DNA of 50,279 nt from CAYSPO01 sp964432945 (GTDB lineage: Bacteria > Bacillota > Clostridia > Tissierellales > Peptoniphilaceae). A program made the position numbers and the translations under genes. Positions within the stretch are counted from its first letter, which is position 1. Each line of letters starts with the position of its first letter. The notes beneath the pieces were generated by a model. That model ran no database searches. It was given only the letters and a program-made list of their open reading frames with translations, and had not been told where the DNA came from. Below, piece after piece: positions 8,599 to 16,649 of the stretch. The DNA is taken from the NCBI GenBank assembly GCA_964432945.1, contig CAYSPO010000005.1:1-50279 (forward strand). The letters are read 5' to 3'.

Positions 8599-9012
8599 AT
8601 GATTAATTATATAAGATCTTTTTTCATTATGAAAGAAGTGTTTGATGGAAAATTAGATAGCTTAGGTAAAGATTATTCTTTAATACCAATAGCTGTTGCA
8701 ACAAGTGTAGAAAGTGTCGATGCGAAAACTGTAGCTATTTTACATGATGTTGTTGTAGAAACGGACTTTGATTTTGAAGAATTATTTTTTCTTGAAGAAA
8801 ATGTCCTAGAAGCCCTTGATGTTTTGATAATAAAAGATGATGAAGATTATTTATCCTATATAGAAAGACTTAAGGCAAATGAACTTGCTAGAGAAGTTAA
8901 GCTGGCAGTACTTAAAAATAGAATGAAAGAATTAAAGAAACTTAAACTTACACCAGCTCAACAAGAAAGATTAGACGAATATAAAAAAGCAATTAGTATT
9001 TTAGAAAAATAG
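8599..9012 (+). CDS. Degenerate HD-domain protein ((p)ppGpp-hydrolase-like)
   Basis: 137 aa. Residues 12-60 follow the N-terminal pattern of RelA/SpoT-like HD hydrolases. HD is kept at H49-D50 (AILHDVVVETDFDFEEL). The earlier histidines usual in KxxHxGQ...HP are replaced (VFDGK, LIPIAVA), and the usual EDT reads VET. The second half (85-137) is a charged helix, probably a coiled coil. It is therefore likely a pseudo-enzyme or binds a ligand without hydrolysing it. RBS AGGTGG lies 3 nt before the ATG; an alternative start is the Met at residue 11. Confidence 0.6.
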   Translation: MINYIRSFFIMKEVFDGKLDSLGKDYSLIPIAVATSVESVDAKTVAILHDVVVETDFDFEELFFLEENVLEALDVLIIKDDEDYLSYIERLKANELAREVKLAVLKNRMKELKKLKLTPAQQERLDEYKKAISILEK

Positions 9013-9037
9013 TCTTGGCTTATGCCAAGACTTTTTT
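9011..9037 (+). terminator. Intrinsic terminator
   Basis: A 9-bp stem AGTCTTGGC/GCCAAGACT with a TTAT loop, then five T. It overlaps the stop codon of the HD-domain gene. Confidence 0.88.
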
Positions 9038-9162
9038 ATTCAGATATATAATGCTTGGGTGTATATAGATATAATTATGATATTATTTTATTCTTGTAAT
9101 ATAATAAGATGTATTCAATACTTATATTAACAAAGTTAAGAAATATATTTATAGGAGAAATT

Positions 9163-9543
9163 ATGGAAAGTTTGGATTTATGGTTAAAGCAAGCAAAAGC
9201 TGATAAAGATGCCAATCAATGTGGAATGTATTTATTTCATAATGGTGTAGTTAGAGAGACTGCCAAAGAAAAAGTTAGAGCAAATAATGAAGAAGCAAAA
9301 GATGTAATAGGAATGGATTTTGACTATGATATTCAAAAGACAGAGGCAGCTATTGAAAAAGCTAAAGAAATGACTGGGATATATTATGTAAGAGTTTGGA
9401 TGGCTAGGGGCAGACTTCAAGTAGGTAATGATATTATGAGGGTATTGGTAGGGGGAGATATTAGGCCGAATGTTATTAATTGTCTGGAGGAATTAGTTTC
9501 TGAACTAAAAAATAATTGTGTTATTGAAAAAGAAATTTATTAA
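9163..9543 (+). CDS. moaE: MoaE-like molybdopterin synthase large subunit
   Basis: 126 aa from ATG 9163, which has ATAGGAGAAATT directly in front; the upstream in-frame ATG at 9109 lacks an RBS and was not used. The catalytic subunit of molybdopterin synthase adds sulfur from MoaD to precursor Z. The sequence matches the compact clostridial MoaE form: SLDLWLKQAK, GMYLFHNGVVRETA, GIYYVRVWMARG, VGNDIMRVLVGGDIRP, and a final LV.ELK..CVIEKE. It stands alone, 34 kb from the moa/mod operon of this window. No MoaD is visible anywhere here. Confidence 0.8.
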   Translation: MESLDLWLKQAKADKDANQCGMYLFHNGVVRETAKEKVRANNEEAKDVIGMDFDYDIQKTEAAIEKAKEMTGIYYVRVWMARGRLQVGNDIMRVLVGGDIRPNVINCLEELVSELKNNCVIEKEIY

Positions 9544-9610
9544 AAAAGAGTTGGATATTTATAAGGCAGATAATTCTTAGAGAACTAGCTTTATAATCCA
9601 ACTCTTTTTT
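9542..9610. terminator. Long-loop bidirectional terminator
   Basis: A 15-bp perfect outer stem (9542-9556 with 9596-9610) with poly-A and poly-T outer ends. The 39-nt interior can extend the stem (TTATAAGGC with GCTTTATAA). It serves moaE and the convergent hypothetical gene, overlapping both stop codons. Confidence 0.8.
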
Positions 9611-10157
9611 ATTGACTTAGGTAATTTTTCAGTAAAATATTATTTACACTTACAAGATCTAAGTATATTATATCATCTAATTTAATTATTTTAGTTTTAT
9701 TATCTTTTTCGTTTGTATAATCTACTTTGCTTAAGGCTAAAAAATTATCTTCTAACATTTGTATTTTACCTGTATAATCATCGTCATTGGCTAATATCAA
9801 AGTGATTATATCTTTTTTATTCATGATTTTTTCTAGTGTTTTTGTTAAGGATAAATTCATAAAGTCATCTATAAGATTTTCGATGCCATAAGGATCATAG
9901 GCTCCTAAGTTTTTATTAAATTCTATGTTTAAATGATGGTAATCTAAGTATTCTGTATCATCTTCAATTTCTGCTAAATATATTTTTCTTTTTAATTGTA
10001 AGCTTTCAATAAAACCATATTCACTTATTGAAAGAAAAAGGTATTCTTCTTCGCTTTCTCCTAAAATTTTACCTAGAGAAAAGCTAACAAAGTCTTCGTC
10101 CATTAAATCTTCTGTGTATAATTCAATGAGCTTATTTGAGTATTCTTTTAATTGCAT
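9609..10157 (-). CDS. Hypothetical protein, 182 aa
   Basis: Not recognised. Acidic and soluble, without signal peptide, Cys cluster or membrane helix. The part around residues 125-175 (DDDYTGKIQMLEDNFLAL ... IIKLDDIIYLDL) has the beta-strand spacing of a small Sm-like barrel: a glycine-containing first strand, then a D-I-x-x-L strand near the end. That is a weak resemblance only. The start at 10157 is supported by GAGGCG 8 nt upstream. Single gene. Confidence 0.5.
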   Translation of the reverse strand: MQLKEYSNKLIELYTEDLMDEDFVSFSLGKILGESEEEYLFLSISEYGFIESLQLKRKIYLAEIEDDTEYLDYHHLNIEFNKNLGAYDPYGIENLIDDFMNLSLTKTLEKIMNKKDIITLILANDDDYTGKIQMLEDNFLALSKVDYTNEKDNKTKIIKLDDIIYLDLVSVNNILLKNYLSQ

Positions 10158-10465
10158 TTATTTCGCCTCGATTTTCCATACTGATGGGATTATATCAAAA
10201 TTAGATATAATTGTATATCATTTCTTATTTCTAAGCTGTTATTGTTTGTTTAGATAAGATAGAGTGGTAGGAATTAACCATAAGTTTAAGCTTTTGTATA
10301 ATAATCTATAAAGTTCTACTATAACAGATAGATATTTTTATGGATTTACTTTATAATAATGAAATGCTTTATATAAGATATTTTTATATAACAAATATTA
10401 TTTACTAATGATAAAATGAAAAAAATAGTCATATACTTATTTAATTGAGATAGAAGGGAATGAAA
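10158..10465. other. Intergenic region of about 300 nt
   Basis: Very AT-rich spacer between divergent genes. Several TATAAT-like boxes are present (for example near 10298 and 10351) but none with a good -35 at the right distance. I see no structured RNA, repeat or extra gene here. Confidence 0.5.
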
Positions 10466-11437
10466 ATGAGTAAAAAAACAAAAAAAGATTTATTAGATAA
10501 AAACAAATTGGTTAAAAGCTATTATAATATGGCAAAAATTATTATATGTATTTTTTCTTTAAGTATTGTATTAGTTGCTTGTGATATTGAGCCAGAAATT
10601 ACAGATAAAACTGAGTCAGAAAATATTAATTCAAAAGTTGAAGATATAGAGAATTATATTAATGAATTATCTACGGAGAATACAGAGGTTATTGATAGTG
10701 AATCAATTACTGACAATATTGAAAGTGAAAGCTTAAGCGAAATTAATAGTGATATTAATGATTCAAATAACGATTCAGATACTGTTAACCAAAACATTTC
10801 AAATTATCCTCTTATTAAAACTGAAGTTATAAGAGTTGTTGATGGAGATACAATAAAAGTTAATATATCTGGAGAGGTTGAGTCTTTAAGATTAATCGGA
10901 GTTGATACTCCAGAATCTGTTCATCCTAAAAAAGAGAAAAATGTTCCAGAAGGTAAAATAGCTTCTGAGTATGTAAAAAATCTTATAGAGGGTGAAGATG
11001 TCTATATTGAGTTTGATGTAGAAGAAAGAGATAGATATGGAAGATATCTGGCTTATATTTACTTAGAAAATGGAGAAATGCTTAACGACAAACTTGTTAG
11101 AGAAGGGTATGCCCAATTATCCACTTATCCTCCAAATGTAAGATATGTTGATGTATTTAAGGAAAGTGCGAGGGTTGCTAGGGAAAGTGGTGTAGGTTTT
11201 TATAAATCAGATGGTTTATTTGATGAAGGATCTGTAAAAACAGAAAATTCTACAATTAATTCTTTAGAAGAGAATAGTAAAGCAAATGTTACTGGAAAGA
11301 TAAAAGGTAATACAAATTCTAAGATCTACCATGTACCTGGTGGGGAATATTATGATAGTGTATCTGAAAGTAATACTATTTGGTTTGACACAGAAGCTGA
11401 GGCACAACAAGCAGGATACCGAAAGGCAAAAAAATAG
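10466..11437 (+). CDS. Thermonuclease-family lipoprotein
   Basis: 323 aa from ATG 10466, chosen because the AGAAGGGA site is 7 nt away; the ATG at 10460 touches it. A lipobox (VLVAC, Cys about residue 39) follows an unusually long charged N terminus. Then come a Ser/Asn/Asp/Glu-rich linker (45-112) and a staphylococcal-nuclease domain (about 116-245). Calcium and catalytic residues are present: DGDT (126-129), R142 and E150 in RLIGVDTPE, and R193 in DRYGRYLAY. The C-terminal 40 residues hold the KIYHVPGGEYYD ... EAEAQQAGYRKAK module seen at the end of other extracellular nucleases. Probably a surface DNA/RNA-degrading enzyme. Confidence 0.9.
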   Translation: MSKKTKKDLLDKNKLVKSYYNMAKIIICIFSLSIVLVACDIEPEITDKTESENINSKVEDIENYINELSTENTEVIDSESITDNIESESLSEINSDINDSNNDSDTVNQNISNYPLIKTEVIRVVDGDTIKVNISGEVESLRLIGVDTPESVHPKKEKNVPEGKIASEYVKNLIEGEDVYIEFDVEERDRYGRYLAYIYLENGEMLNDKLVREGYAQLSTYPPNVRYVDVFKESARVARESGVGFYKSDGLFDEGSVKTENSTINSLEENSKANVTGKIKGNTNSKIYHVPGGEYYDSVSESNTIWFDTEAEAQQAGYRKAKK

Positions 11438-11487
11438 CAATTATTATTTATTTTATAATGTTAGATTAGTAAATATTTACTTATAAT

Positions 11488-11521
11488 AAAGAAGTAGATT
11501 GAATATTCAATCTACTTCTTT
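11488..11521. terminator. Perfect-palindrome bidirectional terminator
   Basis: A 34-nt perfect inverted repeat with no unpaired centre, ending in A-runs and T-runs. It lies between the nuclease gene and the convergent azlCD. Confidence 0.85.
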
Positions 11522-11525
11522 TGTT

Positions 11526-11825
11526 TTATATAAAGGAAAAGATGAATACTATTATGCAACAAATACCAGAAACTAAAAATAAGTTTCCGCTTACCCACGC
11601 TGCTAAAATCCCAAGGCAAAAGGCTAATAAGCCAACCCAAACAGATTCTGTTGCTTCGAGGATAGCTGGAAATGTCATTACAGCTAAGGTTATATAAGGG
11701 ACATAGTAAAGAAAAGATTGTATAAAGACATTTTTTATTTTTCTTTTTATTAAAAACAATGGTAATGCTCTAGTGGAAAAGGTTGTTATAGCCATTAAAA
11801 ATATGTATATATAAGTGTTATTCAT
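11526..11825 (-). CDS. azlD: AzlD-type branched-chain amino acid exporter subunit
   Basis: 99 aa, small membrane protein with about three to four helices and the AzlD phrase TFSTRALPLFLI. Partner of AzlC; the pair exports branched-chain amino acids or analogues. ATG 11825 has AGGTGATACAA in front; a GTG at 11834 is the alternative start. It overlaps azlC by 8 nt, so the two are translationally coupled. Confidence 0.85.
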   Translation of the reverse strand: MNNTYIYIFLMAITTFSTRALPLFLIKRKIKNVFIQSFLYYVPYITLAVMTFPAILEATESVWVGLLAFCLGILAAWVSGNLFLVSGICCIIVFIFSFI

Positions 11826-12534
11826 TTGTATCACCTACTTTTATCGGAAATAAGTACGCAGCTAGAGAAGAAATAACTATTGTCAGTATTATTATTCTTG
11901 TTCCCTCGGTTATTGTTGAGAGTGCTGGAATTATTGTAAATAAGTAACTAGCAAGAAAACTGAAGCTAACTATTCCTAAAAGAACTTTATTCTCTTTACA
12001 AGGAGGTATTATGATAGCTAAGAACATCCCATATAATGCAACACTAAGAGAATTTAATATACTTAAGGGAAGGGTATTTCCCAAAGATATCCCGACGATT
12101 ATCCCTAAGGCCCAAGCTGGTGATGCAACTAAAATTGCTCCATAAATAATTCTTGGATTTATATAACCTTTTTGATTTATAGCTAAACCAAAATATTCAT
12201 CGGTTAAATAAAAGCTTAATATAATGCGTTGTAGAAAAGAGCTGTCTTCTTTAAGTTTCTGACTTAAAGACATACTCATTAAAATATATCTTGCATTTAC
12301 TATTAATGTTATTATTACTAACTCTAAATAAGGTGCTTGGTTTAATATTGTTTGGTATCCTGCATATTGACCGGCTGATGCATTTGTTAAAAGACTGCTT
12401 AGAAAACCCTGAAAAACACTTAATCCGGCTTTTTTTGCGCTTATACCTAGAGCCATAGATACGGCGAAATATGCTAACGCAATAGGGATACCAGCTTTCA
12501 TTCCTTTTTTTAAATCTTTTTTGTATGTATTCAT
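11818..12534 (-). CDS. azlC: AzlC-type branched-chain amino acid exporter
   Basis: 238 aa integral membrane protein. The N-terminal KAGIPIALAYFAVSMALGI and the STNASAGQYAG-like segment (LLTNASAGQYAGYQ) are typical of AzlC. The YLTDEYFGLA motif is also conserved. Several hydrophobic helices cover most of the length. First gene of a two-gene unit with azlD; RBS AAGGAAG. Confidence 0.9.
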   Translation of the reverse strand: MNTYKKDLKKGMKAGIPIALAYFAVSMALGISAKKAGLSVFQGFLSSLLTNASAGQYAGYQTILNQAPYLELVIITLIVNARYILMSMSLSQKLKEDSSFLQRIILSFYLTDEYFGLAINQKGYINPRIIYGAILVASPAWALGIIVGISLGNTLPLSILNSLSVALYGMFLAIIIPPCKENKVLLGIVSFSFLASYLFTIIPALSTITEGTRIIILTIVISSLAAYLFPIKVGDTNE

Positions 12535-12622
12535 TTATTTCTTCCTTAAATTGTTTATATTTTTCATAATCCTTAGTATGAATGTAATCTTATATTAAAT
12601 AAATATTTTTATAAAGTCAAAC

Positions 12623-12650
12623 TTGATATTTTATTTTGTTAGGATATAAT
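12623..12650 (+). promoter_or_regulatory. SigA-type promoter of yjdM
   Basis: TTGATA at 12623-12628, a 16-nt spacer, and TATAAT at 12645-12650. Confidence 0.7.
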
Positions 12651-12682
12651 GGCAATGATTATAAATTAAGGAGGACAAATAT

Positions 12683-13018
12683 ATGACAATGCCAAATTGC
12701 CCTGAATGTAATGGTGAATATACCTATATGGATGGACACCTTTATGTTTGCCCTACTTGCTTCTTTGAGTGGACAGAAGAAAGTATGAGAGAAGCTCAGG
12801 AGGCTTTAATAGTAAGAGATTTAAATGGTAATGAAATCAAAGATGGAGACGATGCTTTAATAGCACAGGATTTGAAATTAGGTAAAGATACCATCAAACA
12901 AGGAACTAAGGTCAAAGCTTTACAGATTTTAGATAGCACAGTAGATGGCCATGATCTTCAAGGTAAGGTTGATGGTTTTGGAAACCTATACTTAAAGTCT
13001 TCTGTAATAAAAAAATAA
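12683..13018 (+). CDS. yjdM: YjdM/PhnA-family zinc-ribbon protein
   Basis: 111 aa. The N-terminal zinc ribbon has two CxxC pairs (CPEC at 6-9 and CPTC at 23-26). It is followed by the PhnA domain with VRDLNGNEIKDGDDALIAQD, LKGK-like LKLGKD, GTKVKAL and the closing GFGNLYLKSSVIKK. The family is named after the phosphonate locus, but its biochemical role is unsettled. Full length for the family. Monocistronic with its own promoter and terminator. Confidence 0.92.
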   Translation: MTMPNCPECNGEYTYMDGHLYVCPTCFFEWTEESMREAQEALIVRDLNGNEIKDGDDALIAQDLKLGKDTIKQGTKVKALQILDSTVDGHDLQGKVDGFGNLYLKSSVIKK

Positions 13019-13026
13019 ATACAAAG

Positions 13027-13053
13027 AAAAAGCTCATCATTGATGAGCTTTTT
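13027..13053. terminator. Bidirectional intrinsic terminator
   Basis: A 12-bp stem AAAAAGCTCATC/GATGAGCTTTTT with a 3-nt loop between yjdM and convergent cobS. Confidence 0.9.
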
Positions 13054-13793
13054 TAAATTACTAATATTCCTAAAAAAAGAAAAATTAAATCATTGGTTTC
13101 AGTGCTTGCTCCATAAATGTCTCCAGTGACTCCTCCGATTTTTTTAGTAGAGATTTTATTTAGAAACATTGTATTTATAATTACACAGAGTATAGGAATA
13201 ATTAGTTTGATATTTATTTTTAGACATATTGCTATAATAAATATTGTTAGAAGTATAAATTTTTTATCTTTTCCAATAGAATCATTAATTAGTTTTCCGA
13301 AACCTCCTGAAGGACCGAGTTTAGAAAAAAATATAAGATTTACAGTTGCTAATCTTGCTATCATACAAGCAAGGGGGATAAGATACAAATTTGATTTATA
13401 AATACTAGCGTAAAGGGAAAATTTTATTATCGAGTAGCTTATTAAAGAAAGCACACCAAAGGCTCCAATAAAAGAATCTTGCATTATTTTTATAGTTTCT
13501 TCTTTGTTTTTATTTGATAAAAATCCATCTACCATATCCGAAAGTCCGTCTAAGTGAAGGCCACCTGTAAGTAAAAGATACACAAAAAAACTTAATGCCC
13601 CTGCCATGAGCATAGATTTTTCCATTAGAAGATAGTAGGACAAGCTTACTATTCCTCCTATTAATCCTCCCACCAAAGGAAAGAAAAACATTGCCCAATT
13701 TATATTCTTTTTATTAAAATTTATCTCTATATTAAGTGGTATTCTTGTAAATAGTTGAATTGATAGAATTAATCCGCTAAAAATCTCTTTCAT
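13053..13793 (-). CDS. cobS: Adenosylcobinamide-GDP ribazoletransferase
   Basis: 246 aa membrane enzyme that joins activated cobinamide to alpha-ribazole(-phosphate), the last assembly step of the cobalamin nucleotide loop. Motifs are LFTRIPL near the N terminus, GGLHLDGLSDMVDGF (metal-binding Asp cluster), MQDSFIGAFGV, and GASTETNDLIF near the C terminus. There are five to seven hydrophobic segments. It overlaps cobT by 17 nt and is read after it. CobU and CobC are not in this window. Confidence 0.95.
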   Translation of the reverse strand: MKEIFSGLILSIQLFTRIPLNIEINFNKKNINWAMFFFPLVGGLIGGIVSLSYYLLMEKSMLMAGALSFFVYLLLTGGLHLDGLSDMVDGFLSNKNKEETIKIMQDSFIGAFGVLSLISYSIIKFSLYASIYKSNLYLIPLACMIARLATVNLIFFSKLGPSGGFGKLINDSIGKDKKFILLTIFIIAICLKINIKLIIPILCVIINTMFLNKISTKKIGGVTGDIYGASTETNDLIFLFLGILVI

Positions 13794-14862
13794 CTTTATC
13801 CCTTATATTTATTGCATAGTTGCCAAAATTAACTTCTTCAAAGCTAGTCATATTATTCATACAATCAATTCCAGTATCCACTAACTTGAAAAATACAGGG
13901 CAGCCTGTTCCTTCGCCTAATCTCATATTCAAATCCAGAGGGCCTTTTAAACCAATATAATCTAGAGCAACTTTTGCTCCTTTTTCTCTTGCCTTATGGG
14001 AAGCAAATAAGTAATCCTTAACATTAGGATTAATTTTATAAGCGAGTAGAGCAGCTGATGTACTAATTATTCCATCGATTACAGCTGGGATGTTATTTTT
14101 AGCTGAAGCAAGAAAAACTCCTGCCATAGCCCCAATATCATAACCTCCAACTTTTGCTAATACATCAATAGGATCATCAAAATTAGGTTTTCGTAAATTT
14201 AATCCATTTTTTACTGCACTGAGTTTGTTATCTAATTGAACAGAGTCGACACCTGATCCAAGCCCTACGATTTCTTTATGGTTTAATCCAGTAAAAGCTT
14301 TAATTATTATTGATGAAGTCGTAGTATTTGCCATACCTAGTTCACCTGTTCCCAGTATTTGATAGCCTTTATTTATTAATTTCTCAGCTTCATCTATTCC
14401 TATCTTTATTGACTTAACTGCTTCTTGGTAAGTCATAGCATCTTCTATAAGAAAATTTCTTGTGCCATTTGAAATCCTCTTATTTATAACATTTTCGTTA
14501 GCTTCAAAGTCTTCGATTCCTAAATCATAGACAAAAACATTAGCTCCAGCAGATTTTGAAATAACACTCATTGCACACTTGCCTTCGCCCATTTGAGTTG
14601 CTAATAATTTAGTTAATACTTTTGGCGATGAACTTACATTTGCTTCATAGATTCCATTATCTGCACACATAACAAGGCTAGCTTTTTTATCTATTGACTT
14701 AGGAAGAGTATTTAGAATTGCACAAATTCTAATAGATATTTCCTCTAGTTCGCCTAAAGATCCTGTAACATGGAATAAACTATCCCAGTGATTTCTAAAC
14801 TTCAAAATTTTTTCATCGTCAAGTTTTTCTATACTACTTGCATACTCTTCAATAATATTCAT
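13777..14862 (-). CDS. cobT: Nicotinate-nucleotide--dimethylbenzimidazole phosphoribosyltransferase
   Basis: 361 aa. Activates the lower ligand base of cobamides by transferring phosphoribose from nicotinate mononucleotide. The catalytic glutamate sits in RLGEGTG at residue 317, the same number as in the Salmonella enzyme. GTGELGMANTTTSS, GLGSGVD and VIDGIISTSAALLA are conserved. The ADNGI motif (68-72) with Asn is the usual clostridial form as I remember it. First gene of cobTS; no cobalamin riboswitch core is visible upstream. Confidence 0.95.
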   Translation of the reverse strand: MNIIEEYASSIEKLDDEKILKFRNHWDSLFHVTGSLGELEEISIRICAILNTLPKSIDKKASLVMCADNGIYEANVSSSPKVLTKLLATQMGEGKCAMSVISKSAGANVFVYDLGIEDFEANENVINKRISNGTRNFLIEDAMTYQEAVKSIKIGIDEAEKLINKGYQILGTGELGMANTTTSSIIIKAFTGLNHKEIVGLGSGVDSVQLDNKLSAVKNGLNLRKPNFDDPIDVLAKVGGYDIGAMAGVFLASAKNNIPAVIDGIISTSAALLAYKINPNVKDYLFASHKAREKGAKVALDYIGLKGPLDLNMRLGEGTGCPVFFKLVDTGIDCMNNMTSFEEVNFGNYAINIRDKDERDF

Positions 14863-15217
14863 TAAATCCTTCTTTCTTAAATTACTATAATTATTCTATC
14901 ACAGGCACATGATTTATTAATAAAAAAATTAAATAATATGATATAAACTCTTAATTATTAGATGAGAATTTTTAATTATAAAATAATAAAACTCAATTAA
15001 GATAAACTTAGAATACAATTAAAATTCAATGTGTTTAAATTTGATGATATAGGGACTTGAGCCAGTATATTCTGCTTGCAAGTTAGATATAATTCTGTTA
15101 TATTTGTAGAAGAATTTAATATGTATAAATTACAAAACATCATACGATTTAGACGTGGTGTTTTTGTTTTGCCCAAATATATTAAATAATTAACAAAGTA
15201 ATTGAAAGGGTGATTAT
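14863..15217. other. 355-nt intergenic region between divergent cobT and folC-like gene
   Basis: The first 140 nt are featureless AT-rich sequence that must carry the cobT promoter. The second half holds structure pointing towards the folC-like gene: an imperfect hairpin at 15053-15083 (ACTTG/CAAGT and CAG/CTG), a TATAAT at 15088-15093, and a terminator-like hairpin at 15135-15163. I could not place a convincing -35 box for either gene. Confidence 0.5.
15135..15170 (+). terminator. Terminator-like hairpin in the folC-like gene leader
   Basis: An 8-bp stem AAACATCA/TGGTGTTT (one G-U pair), extended inside by CG/CG, is followed by TTTTTGTTTT. It lies 48-80 nt before the folC-like ATG, with no gene ending upstream on this strand. 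It is therefore a candidate attenuator rather than a gene-end terminator. Confidence 0.6.
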
Positions 15218-16609
15218 ATGGCATTTTTAACAGTAGACGAGGCTGTTTCTTATATCCTTGAATCGGAGCAAAGTGCAGCAAAATTAATTAATGTAGACCT
15301 TCCCCATGAGAAGATTAGAAATCCTCAACACACAAGGGAGCTTTTAAGATTATTAGGAAATCCTGATAAAAAACAATTTAATATAAAAGTTACTGGATCT
15401 AAGGGCAAGGGGTCTGTATCTAAATTAATTGCTTGCACACTTGAGAGCCAAGGTTATAAAGTAGGTCTTTTTACTGGCCCACATTTACTACGTTTTAATG
15501 AAAGAATTAGAATTAATGACGAAATTATTTCTGATGAAGATTTAATAAAATATACAAATGAGATTAAACCTTTAAGAGATAGCATTATGGAAAATCAGCC
15601 TAAAGAACATTATTTAGGAAGAGTTGGAACATCTCTTGCTATTGCACTTAGGTATTTTGAAGATAATTCTACTGATTTTAATGTTATTGAATTAGGTATT
15701 GGGGCAAAATATGATGAAGGAAATACTGCTTGTGCTGATATTTCTGTAATAAACCCAATTTTCAGTGAGCATTTAAGAGAACTTGGTGGTACTTATCAAA
15801 GCGTTGCAGAACATAAATCTTATATAATTGAAAAAGGACAAGAAAAAACTTTCTTTTCAAGGCAAGATTCTAAAGTAAAAGAAATACTTTTAGAAAGAGC
15901 TGAAAAAGAAGGTGTAGAAGCTAAAATTTACGGTGAAGATTTTACCTGTGAAAATACAAGAATAACTTTTAATGGAACTGAATTTGATATAGTTCTTGAA
16001 AATGATTTAAGAATTGAAAAATTAATACTGAATATGTATGGTAACCACCAAGCTGATAATGCTTGTCTTGCTTTCACTGTTTCCAAAGAAGCAATGAAAC
16101 TTAAAGGAAGAGAAGATATTGACATAGAAAGTTTAAGAAGAGCATATAGAGAAGTTACTTGGGTTGGTAGGTTTGAAATAATTGGTAGAGACCCTCTTAT
16201 GATTTTAGATGGAGGAATAAATAGAGAATGTGCAAAACACATTAAAGAAACACTTATAGAAATGGGTAGTTTGGATAATTTATTTATTATTGGTGTTCCA
16301 GATGATAAAGATTATATTGGAACTATACTTGAGCTTAAAGAAGTTGCTAGTTCAATTATATTAACAAAGGCTCGTAATAAATCTCTACACTTTAATATTA
16401 ATCAATATGAAAAGGTTAAGGAAGTTATAGGAGAAGAAAATCTTTATTCAACTTCTTGCATTGAAGAATCTATGAGTTTGGCCGTAAAACTAAATAAAGA
16501 TAATAAAACTTTATGTATTGTTGGAACTCAGTCTTTAGTGGCAGATACAAAAAGATTAATGAATCCAGAATATATTTTAATAAAAGAAACTGACTCAGTT
16601 GCTTTATAA
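15218..16609 (+). CDS. FolC-like ATP-dependent ligase (Mur ligase superfamily), divergent
   Basis: 463 aa. The fold and order match folylpolyglutamate/dihydrofolate synthase: P-loop VTGSKGKGSV (58-67), then FTGPHLLRFNERIRIND (85-101), NVIELGIGAKYDEGN, and VGRFEII (316-322). Several active-site motifs differ from ordinary FolC. GTNGKGS reads GSKGKGS, GLGGRLDATN reads GIGAKYDEGN, the carbamylated-lysine motif EKAGI reads HKSYI (K200), and DGAHNP reads DGGINR (331-336). It is either a diverged FolC or a paralogue with another acceptor. RBS AAAGGGTGATTAT; single gene ending in a palindrome. Confidence 0.75.
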   Translation: MAFLTVDEAVSYILESEQSAAKLINVDLPHEKIRNPQHTRELLRLLGNPDKKQFNIKVTGSKGKGSVSKLIACTLESQGYKVGLFTGPHLLRFNERIRINDEIISDEDLIKYTNEIKPLRDSIMENQPKEHYLGRVGTSLAIALRYFEDNSTDFNVIELGIGAKYDEGNTACADISVINPIFSEHLRELGGTYQSVAEHKSYIIEKGQEKTFFSRQDSKVKEILLERAEKEGVEAKIYGEDFTCENTRITFNGTEFDIVLENDLRIEKLILNMYGNHQADNACLAFTVSKEAMKLKGREDIDIESLRRAYREVTWVGRFEIIGRDPLMILDGGINRECAKHIKETLIEMGSLDNLFIIGVPDDKDYIGTILELKEVASSIILTKARNKSLHFNINQYEKVKEVIGEENLYSTSCIEESMSLAVKLNKDNKTLCIVGTQSLVADTKRLMNPEYILIKETDSVAL

Positions 16610-16613
16610 TAAA

Positions 16614-16649
16614 AAAAGAAGTATAAAACCTAGGTTTTATACTTCTTTT
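16614..16649. terminator. Perfect-palindrome bidirectional terminator
   Basis: A 36-nt perfect inverted repeat centred on CCTAGG, with A- and T-runs at the ends, between the folC-like gene and convergent btuD. Confidence 0.9.

Noticed and set aside
9109..9162. Longer MoaE start
   Set aside because: No RBS; the ATG at 9163 has AGGAGA and matches the family's N terminus.
11488..11521. Inverted repeat of a transposable element
   Set aside because: It is a single compact palindrome between convergent stops with T-runs; no transposase or second copy.
14863..15217. Cobalamin riboswitch upstream of cobT on the minus strand
   Set aside because: No B12-box or GGTGAAA-like core found, unlike the clear one before btuF.
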